Shown: positions 51,988 through 60,319 of the stretch, one piece after another
Layout of the letters: the number at the start of each line of letters is the position of its first letter
Numbering within the stretch: position 1 is the stretch's first letter
NCBI GenBank assembly: GCA_018812715.1
Contig: JAHJCT010000027.1
Span: forward strand, 1 to 64,000
Length of the DNA: 64,000 nucleotides
DNA from: Microcaldota archaeon
GTDB taxonomy: Archaea > Micrarchaeota > Micrarchaeia > Anstonellales > Bilamarchaeaceae
Reading direction: 5' to 3'
Notes under the pieces: model-generated
Seen by the model: the letters and a program-made list of their open reading frames with translations, nothing else
Databases searched by the model: none
What the model was told of the DNA's origin: nothing
Position numbers and translations under genes: made by a program

Positions 51988-52962
51988 TCTAAGTTCTTTG
52001 CCTTTGTAATCCATCCATACTCCTTTTTTATCTGTTATTTTTCCAATTACACTTGCTTCTACATTATGCTTTTTTGCAATATTTATGACTGTGCCGGCCC
52101 TATCCTCTGGCAATACTACAACCATCCCAATTCCCATATTGAAGGTTCTGTACATCTCTTTGACATCCTTTACTTTTTCCTGCAATGCTTTGAATACTGG
52201 TTTTGGCTTAGGAAGATCCTCAAGACAATATCCAACTTCTTTATTGAGCCTTGTCAATTTTGAAAAGCTTCCGCCAGTTATATGCGCTATTCCATGCACA
52301 TCGCAGGCATCTATAACTTCGAGTATGGTATTTGCATAGATTTTTGTTGGTGTAAGCATTTCGGCGCCCCATTCCTTTGTATCAAGTGCTCTCCTTGCTA
52401 ATGTATAACCATTCGAATGTATGCCAGAGCTTTCGAGCCCTACTATTACATCTCCTTTAGTTATCTCATTACCAAGAATAAGTCTTTTCACTCTTCCAAC
52501 TACAGTAAATGTCAAATCAAATGGTCTTTTTCCTCCCTTTATAATATCAGGTATAATTGCTGTCTCGCCTCCGACTATCGCGCAACCGCTTTCTTCTGCC
52601 CCTTTCACAAGTCCCTCCATTATCTGTTTTACAAGTTCATCATCCTCTTCTGCAAGAGCAATATAATCAACCCCAACAAGAGGCTCTGCACCAACGCATA
52701 ATATGTCATTTACAGACATTGCTACTGCATCAATACCAACGGTGTCATATTTCTCAAGGTCTTGTGCCACCAACAACTTTGTGCCTACCCCATCAGTATG
52801 AATAACTAGATTTTGATCCCCACATTTGAATACTCCGCCATAATGCCCAAAAACAGGAACTGCTTCGCCATAGCCCTTCCTAAAAGCGAATGTGGTTTTT
52901 ATTTTGTCCCAAATAGTACCCTGCATCTTCTTAACATGGCCTATATCGATCTGATACTTCAT
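51970..52962 (-). CDS. purM: phosphoribosylformylglycinamidine cyclo-ligase (AIR synthetase)
   Basis: 330 residues from the ATG at 52962, 26 bp from a TATA-like TTTAAA. Motifs: VIHTDGVGTKLLVAQ, DTVGIDAVAMSVNDILCVGAEP, CAIVGGETAIIPDI, GLESSGIHSNGYTLAR, AHITGGSF and FNMGIGMVVVL. It closes the imidazole ring in purine biosynthesis. No other purine gene is adjacent. Confidence 0.95.
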   Translation of the reverse strand: MKYQIDIGHVKKMQGTIWDKIKTTFAFRKGYGEAVPVFGHYGGVFKCGDQNLVIHTDGVGTKLLVAQDLEKYDTVGIDAVAMSVNDILCVGAEPLVGVDYIALAEEDDELVKQIMEGLVKGAEESGCAIVGGETAIIPDIIKGGKRPFDLTFTVVGRVKRLILGNEITKGDVIVGLESSGIHSNGYTLARRALDTKEWGAEMLTPTKIYANTILEVIDACDVHGIAHITGGSFSKLTRLNKEVGYCLEDLPKPKPVFKALQEKVKDVKEMYRTFNMGIGMVVVLPEDRAGTVINIAKKHNVEASVIGKITDKKGVWMDYKGKELRLSFES

Positions 52963-53042
52963 AATCACTTTAATCTGCGGAGGTTTAAATTGGTTAGTTT
53001 CTGGCATTAATTTATTAATTTTTTGAATCTATCTCTTCTGAT

Positions 53043-53507
53043 ATGAAATTTATAGGATCATTTTTCCAGTTCGCCAGACGAGTTCTTGAAGCCGCAAAAA
53101 AAGGCGGACTGAATGCCATTGATCTAAAAAAATTAGACAATCTTCTTACCCGCACAGGGAAGAGAAATACTATCTTATCCAAAGGCATTCTCTCAGCACT
53201 TGGTGCTGGTGGAGCAAGTCGGAATGATATTAATCGCTTTGGAGAGCTTTTACAAGCTGCGGAATCTAGGATTACTGCAGATAAAGAGCCCTTTACAGAA
53301 GCAGAAACTAAGGAGCTTTCAGACATCTTTAAGCGGGCATATATCTCTGCTAAGGTAGCGAGATGGTTCTCAGCTCAACTAGACGAGCTATTAGCAGAAG
53401 AGATCAATGAATTTATTTCGGGTGCAAGGAGAGTTGACATAGGCGTTCCACGAAAAAAGACTGTTAAATTTGAAACAAATGAGAAAAAAGAAAAAATGAA
53501 AATTTAA
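53043..53507 (+). CDS. small helical protein of unknown function
   Basis: 154 residues, helical throughout by eye, with amphipathic segments (FFQFARRVLEAAKKGGLN, LKKLDNLLTRTGKRN, ETKELSDIFKRAYISAKVAR) and a basic Lys/Glu-rich C-terminus. A Gly-rich turn (LGAGGAS) lies near residue 55. No signal peptide or known domain was recognised. It may be co-transcribed with the LAGLIDADG-like gene 31 bp downstream and with thrS. Confidence 0.55.
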   Translation: MKFIGSFFQFARRVLEAAKKGGLNAIDLKKLDNLLTRTGKRNTILSKGILSALGAGGASRNDINRFGELLQAAESRITADKEPFTEAETKELSDIFKRAYISAKVARWFSAQLDELLAEEINEFISGARRVDIGVPRKKTVKFETNEKKEKMKI

Positions 53508-53538
53508 TCTATCCTTGCATATGCAGGAGGGTTTCCAA

Positions 53539-54042
53539 ATGAAAATCAAACTTACTCCAGAACTTTCGTATATGATTGGTTTGTGGAGAAAGATTCGCTC
53601 ATCAGAAGGGCTTGGGGTTATTGGCAATAAAGATCTTTTGGAAATCTTTTCCTTAGAATCATTAAAGAACGAATTATCTAGCTCCGATAAATTTGTTTCT
53701 GAAGAAGAAAAGATCTATTTTTATCATACTGCATATAGAAAATTCTTTCAACAAATAGAAAAAGAACAGCTCCAAAGATTCAAATATCTGAATGAATACG
53801 CGGCAAACTATCTAGCTGGATTATTCGATGCTGTGGGATATGTTGATGAAAAAGGCATTGTTTCACTTGAAAAAACAAATCGGCAGGATGAAATGATGCT
53901 TCTACGCCTAGGCTTTGGGACAAGAAAAAGAGGAGACCGGCTTATTTTAGAAAGACCTTTGATTTTTCTTGCATTTATAAAAGATTATGTTAAACTTACA
54001 AAAGACCACAAAGTCTTCTCTTATGTAAAGTCAAAACAATAA
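53539..54042 (+). CDS. degenerate LAGLIDADG-type protein
   Basis: 167 residues from the ATG at 53539, preceded by AGGAGGG. Two motif regions are visible: ELSYMIGLWRKIRS near residue 10, and a clear YLAGLFDAVGYV near residue 94, where the catalytic Asp of LAGLFDADG is Val. Following strands (IVSLEKTNRQDEMMLLRLGF) keep the fold pattern. The protein has probably lost cleavage activity and may survive as a DNA/RNA-binding factor. It lies 43 bp upstream of thrS on the same strand. Confidence 0.68.
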   Translation: MKIKLTPELSYMIGLWRKIRSSEGLGVIGNKDLLEIFSLESLKNELSSSDKFVSEEEKIYFYHTAYRKFFQQIEKEQLQRFKYLNEYAANYLAGLFDAVGYVDEKGIVSLEKTNRQDEMMLLRLGFGTRKRGDRLILERPLIFLAFIKDYVKLTKDHKVFSYVKSKQ

Positions 54043-54085
54043 CTTTATAACCCATTTTAGTTACTAATTTGCGGGAGGTATCAAA

Positions 54086-55957
54086 ATGCGTATTCTTACC
54101 ATACATGCTGATTATATAGAGGTTGTTCCAACAAAGAAGGCCATCAAAGAAGCTGAGAAATTGGAATCTGAAGGTCCAGAACGTTATGAGGAAGTACTTG
54201 TAGTTTTCACTGCAGTTGAAAAAGGGGATGAAGATACTGATGTTACTTCGGTGCGTTTAGTTCAGGAAGCTTCAAACATTGCAGAACAAGTAAAAACTAA
54301 GAACATTCTTCTCTACCCACTAGTCCATCTCACTTCCAAACCATCTTCCCCACAAATAGCAAAGAAAGTCATCGAAAAAGCAGAAACCAAACTTAAAGAA
54401 AATTATACTGTTTCCCATTCACCTTTTGGCTGGTACAAAGGTTACACACTAAAATGCAAGGGCCACCCTCTTTCAGAACTTTCAAGAGAGATACACGGAC
54501 CTGGTAGTGTAGATGTGAAACCTAGCGATGTTGAAGAGGTTTCAAAAAGCCTACGTCAGGAAAATGAACTGAAAAGTAAATTTTATATTCTTGATCTTGA
54601 TGGGAAATTTCATGAAATCGATAAATTTAATTTCAAAGGACATGAGAATCTGAAAAAATTCGCCGAATATGAAACCAAAAAGGTTCGCGCATATGAAAAA
54701 GAGCCCCCGCACATTAAGCTGATGAAAGAGCATGATCTTATTGATTATGAGCCTGGCTCTGATTCAGGCAATTTCAGGATTTTGCCAAAAGGAAGATTGA
54801 TGAAAACCTTATTAGAGAGAGCAATAAACAAAGTTTGCATTGATGCTGGAGCAATGGAAGTTGAGACGCCGATTATGTATGACTATGAACATCCTTCTTT
54901 GAAGAAATATCTAAATAGATTTCCAGCAAGACAATATGTTGTTCTCAGTGAGGATAAGAAACTTTTTTTGAGGTTCGCTGGGTGTTTCGGTTCGTTCCTT
55001 ATAAAACATGATATGGTAATTTCTCACAAACAACTTCCGTTAAAAATGTATGAACTAGCAAGGTATTCATTTAGAAGGGAACAAAGTGGTGAGCTTGCAG
55101 GGCTAAAGCGATTAAGGGCATTTACTATGCCGGATATGCACACTGTAGCCGCTAATATTGATCAAGCAAAAGAGGAATTTGAAAAACAATTTTATCTTGG
55201 GTTAGAATGGTTAGTTCCTTTGGGATTAGATACTGAAGTAGGATTCAGAATTCAAGAAGATTTCTATAATGAGAATAAAGACTGGTATATGGAGATGGTA
55301 AAAAAAGCTAGTAAACCAATTCTTGTTGAAATATTCAAAGAGCGCTATGCCTATTTCATAACCAAATTTGAATTCAATTTTGTTGACAGCATGGATAAGG
55401 CAAGTGCATTAACCACAGTCCAAATTGATGTTGAAAATGCAGACACGTACGATATTCATTATGTTGATGAAAATGGAAATAACAAAAGGCCATTAATTTT
55501 ACATGCATCAATTAGTGGTAGTATAGAACGTGTCATCTATGCCTTATTAGAAAATGAAGCAATGAAAATGAATAAAGGAAAGAAGGCAATGTTCCCAGTT
55601 TGGCTTTCACCAACACAGATAAGGGTAATAGCTATTGGGGATAAACACAAGCAATATGCTGAGAATCTCTTGCAAAAACTTGATGTAAGAAATGTGCGCG
55701 TCGATTTAGATGATCAAGATGAACCTTTAGGTAAAAAAATACGTAATGCAGAAAAAGAGTGGATTCCATTTATAGCAGTTGTTGGAGATAAAGAAATGGA
55801 TTCTGGAAAAATGACCGTAACTGTTCGTTCTACTGGTGAAAAAAAGGAAATGGGCGGAGAAGAACTTGCTAAGATCGTAGAAGTAGAAAACCAAGGAAAA
55901 CCATTTGAAAAACTCTCGTTGAGTAAGAGATTAAGCAAAAGACCCTTGTTTAAATAA
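54086..55957 (+). CDS. thrS: threonyl-tRNA synthetase, archaeal type
   Basis: 623 residues. The first 140 or so (MRILTIHADYIEVVPTKKAI ... HSPFGWYKGYTLKCKGHPLS) are the archaeal D-aminoacyl-tRNA-deacylase-like domain that edits Ser-tRNA-Thr. The class II catalytic core spans about 225-500, with METPIMYDYEHPSL, ARYSFRREQSGE (motif 2) and the His/Cys zinc-ligand region RFAGCFGSF. The C-terminal anticodon-binding domain follows (VIAIGDKHKQYA, VRVDLDDQDEPLGKKI). GGGAGGT is 7 bp before the ATG. It overlaps the next gene by 8 bp tail to tail. Confidence 0.96.
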   Translation: MRILTIHADYIEVVPTKKAIKEAEKLESEGPERYEEVLVVFTAVEKGDEDTDVTSVRLVQEASNIAEQVKTKNILLYPLVHLTSKPSSPQIAKKVIEKAETKLKENYTVSHSPFGWYKGYTLKCKGHPLSELSREIHGPGSVDVKPSDVEEVSKSLRQENELKSKFYILDLDGKFHEIDKFNFKGHENLKKFAEYETKKVRAYEKEPPHIKLMKEHDLIDYEPGSDSGNFRILPKGRLMKTLLERAINKVCIDAGAMEVETPIMYDYEHPSLKKYLNRFPARQYVVLSEDKKLFLRFAGCFGSFLIKHDMVISHKQLPLKMYELARYSFRREQSGELAGLKRLRAFTMPDMHTVAANIDQAKEEFEKQFYLGLEWLVPLGLDTEVGFRIQEDFYNENKDWYMEMVKKASKPILVEIFKERYAYFITKFEFNFVDSMDKASALTTVQIDVENADTYDIHYVDENGNNKRPLILHASISGSIERVIYALLENEAMKMNKGKKAMFPVWLSPTQIRVIAIGDKHKQYAENLLQKLDVRNVRVDLDDQDEPLGKKIRNAEKEWIPFIAVVGDKEMDSGKMTVTVRSTGEKKEMGGEELAKIVEVENQGKPFEKLSLSKRLSKRPLFK

Positions 55958-56924
55958 AAACAATTCTTCTAATACCTATTCTTTTGGTCTTTATTCTGTT
56001 TCCTTTTTCTAATTTAGTTATTTGTTCCGAAACAGTCGAATCCTTTCTGTTTATTCTATTTGATAGTTCCTTTATTGTCATTGGTCCATCCCTTTTCAAT
56101 ATTTTAATAACTATTTTTTCAAACTCCCATAAAAAGTAGTAATTGCCATATGACTTAATTACCCAACTTAATTTTCTTCTTCTTTTTGGATGATTGAAAT
56201 TAATCTTTTTAGCAAATTTTCTTATATCATCTCTTCTAGAAATTTGTAAAAAATATGTCTTATTCTTTCTTGCATCTTTGAATATTTTGGAATTAATATT
56301 GAAACGCATTAGACATTCTTTGATATCATGTAAATATCTAGTGCTTGCACCATAGAGTCTAATTCTTTTAGTATCTCCGCCAGTTTTTCTTTTTGACTTT
56401 GTTAATTGAACGCACCCATCCCCATCAAACGCCCCTCTAAGTGCACAAGCCAATAACTTAAGATTAGCATGTTTCATCCATTTCGGCATAGTGCAAATAA
56501 ATGTTTTATTACCTGCCGGTATCTCAAAGATTTTCACTAAAATGCATGCTAAAGTTTTATTATATGCAACTATTCTGTCATATTCCTTTTCTCTTATATA
56601 TCCGATTCCACACCTTCTAAAAAACTGTCTTATTTTTTCTTTTAATTCATTAGTTACACTTGTCAATTTTATATGGTTTAACTCCTTTGAAATATGTCCA
56701 TCAGTTCTTAATAATTCAGACACATAGAACCATTCCTCATCAACCTCAAAAATCAAAGGTAAATAAAGATATTTACCAAATCTTCCAATGTGGAATGCAG
56801 TTATTTTTTCAACTGCATTTAGAGAATGTTTCTTCTTAAACTCAGAAAATTTTACTCCCTTTTCTTTATCATATTTCACATAAATTTCATCTTCTTCAAA
56901 GAACTCTCTTATATCCATTCTCAT
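55950..56924 (-). CDS. free-standing LAGLIDADG protein with C-terminal winged helix
   Basis: 324 residues. Two LAGLIDADG-type motifs are present: VSELLRTDGHI near residue 68, and LLACALRGAFDGDGCVQL near residue 155, both retaining the Asp. Each is followed by the characteristic strand and helix pattern. From about residue 265 a winged helix appears (IVIKILKRDGPMTIKELSNR, KDSTVSEQITKLEKGNRI). A homing endonuclease that became a transcription regulator, as for bacterial WhiA, is one reading; an active free-standing endonuclease is another. It is not inserted in a host gene. Basic and Lys/Arg-rich overall. Confidence 0.78.
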   Translation of the reverse strand: MRMDIREFFEEDEIYVKYDKEKGVKFSEFKKKHSLNAVEKITAFHIGRFGKYLYLPLIFEVDEEWFYVSELLRTDGHISKELNHIKLTSVTNELKEKIRQFFRRCGIGYIREKEYDRIVAYNKTLACILVKIFEIPAGNKTFICTMPKWMKHANLKLLACALRGAFDGDGCVQLTKSKRKTGGDTKRIRLYGASTRYLHDIKECLMRFNINSKIFKDARKNKTYFLQISRRDDIRKFAKKINFNHPKRRRKLSWVIKSYGNYYFLWEFEKIVIKILKRDGPMTIKELSNRINRKDSTVSEQITKLEKGNRIKTKRIGIRRIVFI

Positions 56925-57134
56925 CTGCTCTTCATCCCCCGTCTATACTCTTACAGATTGTTTATAAAGAAGAACTAGCACAGTTCATTTCTGCGGAAGT
57001 ATCAAGAACTTAAACTCAATCAATTAATGCCTAGATTTAAAAAATTGAATTATATTATCTACTCCTATGATTTCTTCTTCAGTCCAAATTTGTCCAATTT
57101 CGTTTTCTAAAGAACTTTCCAAGAGGCCAGTCAT
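56925..57134. other. 210-bp divergent intergenic region
   Basis: It carries CTTTATAAAC-type boxes on the minus strand near 56960 for the LAGLIDADG gene and TTTAAAAAATTG near 57037 on the plus strand. Two very short open frames exist: 57067-57138 (+, 23 codons) and 57024-57134 (-, 36 codons). No RNA gene was recognised. Confidence 0.5.
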
Positions 57135-57138
57135 ATGA
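57067..57138 (+). CDS. possible 23-residue upstream ORF
   Basis: An ATG at 57067 lies 30 bp downstream of an A/T box (TTTAAAAAATT, about 57037), the leaderless spacing seen elsewhere. It opens a 23-codon frame beginning MISSSVQICPISF. Its TGA overlaps the ATG of the next gene (ATGA at 57135-57138), the arrangement of translationally coupled genes here. It is too short to judge coding character. Confidence 0.28.
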   Translation: MISSSVQICPISFSKELSKRPVI

Positions 57139-58712
57139 CAGGTTCAAGATTACGTTGCATAGTACATGATGGCGAAAAGGTAATTGGCAATAAGGCAGTA
57201 CCTTCTAGTTTTCATGGCATGTCTGTCCCTGAAATTACAAAAAAACTTTACAAAACAAAAGATTATACTTATAAAGAAGGTGAACTTGCTGGCAAGACTG
57301 AAATAACTGCAATAGAAGGAAAAAGAAAGCAAGGAAAAGACGGCTTTCAAGTTTATCTGGCATTTGTAAAAAATGGAGAGGCAATTGAGATGGGCCTTTC
57401 AAGGAGCCCTCTTGATACAGATTATTTCCAATCTGCTTATGGTGTGTCAGTTAATATGAATAAACTTGCAGAGTATCTTAAGCATCTTCCTCCTGATGTT
57501 GAACTTGCTATTGTTTGGCGTTATGATAAAGGAATGACTCAGGATATTGTCCTCACTGAAAATTCAATGACTGCTAGATTTGGTCCTGAATCACCAAATA
57601 ATTTTTCTCTTTTGGATAAAAAACCTGTACTTGGTTGTGGTGGGGCTTGCAATGGAAAAGAAGAATTGGTCTTTGATATAACTGAAGTTGTTATTTATAC
57701 AGGTGAAGAGAGCAATCCAATCCGTATGTCAACTATTGCTGTTGCAGCACCTCCAGAAACATTCCAGTGGGATGCATTTACATATATTGAACCCCCCCGT
57801 CCTCAATCACTAAGCATCCAAAATCAAGCTACTGAATTCAATGTAAGAATGTGTTGGCAAGATGACATTAAACAGAATCCTATTTCTATGACCTCGTTTG
57901 CTAACCCTCCAAATACTTCTTTGCCTGCTGAGGCAACAATTATGCTTGTTTGTGCAAAACCCAAGAACCAATCTAAATTTGAACCAGATGATAATCCAAT
58001 AATTAGAATGATAATGAACCCCACAGAGAGGAAGTTGTGGGGCAAATTATATGGTTTCCCTGATGAAGATGTCAAGCCATTAAAAGTCCACCGATCAAGA
58101 ATTTTACCAACATTTAGACATGCCCCTGCGCTAGAATCACCAATTCCTTTTCAATTCGTTCGTTCTAAAACACCTGTAGCTAAACCAATGCCGCCCACTC
58201 TATTCAAATCTAAACAAAATACATCCATACAATTAACAAATCTGCCTCAGGAAAAAGCTCCAGAGACAAGTTTTGTAAAAGATAAATCACTTGTAAATCC
58301 AAGTCCATTACCAGAAGTTGCTAGCCAAAAGACTGAAGAAACCCCAAAAATCAAATCTAAAAAACTTTCAAGAACTAAGAAAAGATCAACCAAAAGCTCC
58401 AAAGTAAAATTCAAAAAGCCAAAGATGATTCCAAAATTCCCGCCCGAAACTTCAGAAAAAATCAAAAAGCCACAAACCATCTCTCAAAAAGAACCAATTA
58501 AATCAAAAACTCAAAAACCAAGAGAGTTAACATCAGAAAAACCAAAAGTTTCAAAATCTAAAAAAGAGAAACTAAAATCACAAAAAAGAAAATTAGACAA
58601 ACTACAAAAGAAAAAACCAGCAAAAAGATTGCATTCTTATTTCAAAAAGAAAATGCTTGGCCTTACCGGAAAAGCCAAGGCAAGAAGTTCAAAACGAAGA
58701 AGAATAAGGTAA
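57135..58712 (+). CDS. unknown protein with long basic disordered tail
   Basis: 525 residues. Residues 1 to about 310 look globular and beta-rich (MTGSRLRCIVHDGEKVIGNK, FQVYLAFVKNGEAIEMGLSR, ELVFDITEVVIYTGEE) with several Cys and a CGGAC motif. Residues about 350-525 form a Lys/Pro/Ser-rich low-complexity tail with many KKP, KSK and KKRS repeats ending KARSSKRRRIR, strongly basic and probably nucleic-acid binding. No signal peptide or known domain. Its last 50 bp overlap the convergent protease gene. Confidence 0.6.
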   Translation: MTGSRLRCIVHDGEKVIGNKAVPSSFHGMSVPEITKKLYKTKDYTYKEGELAGKTEITAIEGKRKQGKDGFQVYLAFVKNGEAIEMGLSRSPLDTDYFQSAYGVSVNMNKLAEYLKHLPPDVELAIVWRYDKGMTQDIVLTENSMTARFGPESPNNFSLLDKKPVLGCGGACNGKEELVFDITEVVIYTGEESNPIRMSTIAVAAPPETFQWDAFTYIEPPRPQSLSIQNQATEFNVRMCWQDDIKQNPISMTSFANPPNTSLPAEATIMLVCAKPKNQSKFEPDDNPIIRMIMNPTERKLWGKLYGFPDEDVKPLKVHRSRILPTFRHAPALESPIPFQFVRSKTPVAKPMPPTLFKSKQNTSIQLTNLPQEKAPETSFVKDKSLVNPSPLPEVASQKTEETPKIKSKKLSRTKKRSTKSSKVKFKKPKMIPKFPPETSEKIKKPQTISQKEPIKSKTQKPRELTSEKPKVSKSKKEKLKSQKRKLDKLQKKKPAKRLHSYFKKKMLGLTGKAKARSSKRRRIR

Positions 58713-59814
58713 CATACATCAGTGCCTTCACTGCTGTCTTATTCTTAATATTAATATCTATTACTCTGAATCCATCGAAAAGAGGAAGTGGCAATAGATT
58801 CACCGCCCCTACAATGAAATTGAGTGCGAATGTAAGGCCAAGAGTATAATAGACAAATTTAGCTGCACTACCAATAACACCCACTTGAAGAATTTCCAGA
58901 TTATTTATCAAAACAACTAATCCTATGAAAAGTATGAAGAACACAACACTAGTCAGCAGATTAGCCGCTGGACCTGCAACAAGCACACGTGTCTGCCTTA
59001 GATCATCTACTCTGTTAAGTTTCTTTTCATCTGGTTCAATGAATGCACCTACCGGTATTATCCCAAATAAGACAATTCCAGAAGAGAGTAAAGGTATTTT
59101 TGCTATTCTTGTCAATACTGCATGTGCTCCTTCATGTGCAACTAACACTACAAGGAGTGCCAATATCCCTTCAAACAACGGCAGGTTAACACCAGGTAAG
59201 AGAAATGTTCCACCTGGACTTATTCCCGAAATCGTATCAGCACCAAACAAAAACGTCTGAATAATCGCACTGAGAACTACCCCACCATAAAATATGACTC
59301 CTGCAAGAATGAATAAAGAAAGTCCTCCAACAAGCAATATGAGTGTTATCAAAGCCAGACCAAAATCAACGCCATCTGTCAAAGTTGAAACTGATTTTTC
59401 TACAGTACCAATCTGCATAACTTTGAAAAGAAAGACGAATGCCGTTGGCGCTACTAAAAATGAAATAACCCCGAGTAAGAAAAGACCAGTTACAAGACTT
59501 ACAATTGAGCCTTTCTTTATGATTACCTTGCTTAACAATCCATAGGCCATTGCATTTCCAACATCACTCATAAAATTGAAAAGTTTCTCTTTTTTTGCCA
59601 AACTTTCTATTATAGTCAAACCTTTTTTGCTTTTAACTAGTATCAATCCCATCTCAGATGGCAATTTATACTGCTTTATCAATCCCCATCCTATAAAAGC
59701 CATTTCAGCAAAGATAATGAAAAATTTCCATGTTCCTGATATCTCAAGCTGCAGTACACTGTAAAACAACCCTATAGCTAATGCAACGATTAATAGGAGT
59801 AAAAGCATGAACAT
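58663..59814 (-). CDS. site-2-protease-like membrane metalloprotease (M50)
   Basis: 383 residues from the ATG at 59814, 23 bp from the central TATA box; upstream codons cross that promoter. About eight to nine hydrophobic segments. The zinc-protease motif is VAHEGAHAVL (HExxH) in one transmembrane helix, and the third ligand Asp is in LLPLPLFDGFRVI (the NxxPxxxxDG-type motif) near residue 345. No PDZ domain is obvious. It would cleave membrane-embedded substrates. Divergent from mbf1. Confidence 0.88.
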   Translation of the reverse strand: MFMLLLLLIVALAIGLFYSVLQLEISGTWKFFIIFAEMAFIGWGLIKQYKLPSEMGLILVKSKKGLTIIESLAKKEKLFNFMSDVGNAMAYGLLSKVIIKKGSIVSLVTGLFLLGVISFLVAPTAFVFLFKVMQIGTVEKSVSTLTDGVDFGLALITLILLVGGLSLFILAGVIFYGGVVLSAIIQTFLFGADTISGISPGGTFLLPGVNLPLFEGILALLVVLVAHEGAHAVLTRIAKIPLLSSGIVLFGIIPVGAFIEPDEKKLNRVDDLRQTRVLVAGPAANLLTSVVFFILFIGLVVLINNLEILQVGVIGSAAKFVYYTLGLTFALNFIVGAVNLLPLPLFDGFRVIDINIKNKTAVKALMYVTLFFFVLNFLPWLFR

Positions 59815-59829
59815 AGGATGATAGGTTAG

Positions 59830-59845
59830 TATTTTTATAGCTATG
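59830..59845. promoter_or_regulatory. shared bidirectional promoter, site-2 protease / mbf1
   Basis: GTATTTTTATAGCTAT contains a box readable on both strands, about 21-24 bp from the protease ATG at 59814 and about 25-27 bp from the mbf1 ATG at 59861. The start codons are 47 bp apart. Confidence 0.5.
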
Positions 59846-59860
59846 GAATAATAGAGACTT

Positions 59861-60319
59861 ATGGTCGAATTATCATGCGATATTTGTGGCAATACGCCTA
59901 TCAGAGCACAGATATTTCTTGAAGGTGCAAAACTATTAGTTTGTGGACGCTGTATGAAAAGCGGTAAAATAATCCACAAATTCTATGAAGATGAACCAGT
60001 AGAAGAAGCTCCACAGCCAAGATCCCGGGCGACTGCTACAGAAGAAGTGGTTGAAGGTTTTGCAAAAATAATTAAAGAAGGCCGTCAGAAATTGAAACTT
60101 CCTCTTGCTGTTGTTGCCGAACGCATAAGTGAAAAAGAAAGTTATCTTCAAGCAATAGAGGGTGGCCGTCTTACACCTACCATGGAAGTAGCAAAAAAAC
60201 TGGAAAAAGAACTCGGTGTACAACTTATAGAAAAAGCAGAAAAAAGTATTGCTCCTTCACGCATGTCTTCCGGACGATTCACTGAACCTACGCTTGGTGA
60301 TATGGTGGGAGATGACTAG
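59861..60319 (+). CDS. multiprotein bridging factor 1 (MBF1)
   Basis: 152 residues. The N-terminal zinc ribbon has CDICG and CGRCMKSG pairs. After a Pro/Arg linker, residues about 65-135 form an XRE-type helix-turn-helix (AKIIKEGRQKLKLPLAVVAE, KESYLQAIEGGRLTPTMEVA). This is the architecture of archaeal MBF1, which associates with the transcription and translation machinery. The fen gene starts directly after its stop codon, so the two form one operon. Confidence 0.92.
   Translation: MVELSCDICGNTPIRAQIFLEGAKLLVCGRCMKSGKIIHKFYEDEPVEEAPQPRSRATATEEVVEGFAKIIKEGRQKLKLPLAVVAERISEKESYLQAIEGGRLTPTMEVAKKLEKELGVQLIEKAEKSIAPSRMSSGRFTEPTLGDMVGDD

Noticed and set aside
57024-57134. 36-codon minus-strand frame opposite the 57135 gene start
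   Set aside because: No ribosome-binding site or TATA box at the right distance; it overlaps the probable promoter of the plus-strand gene.
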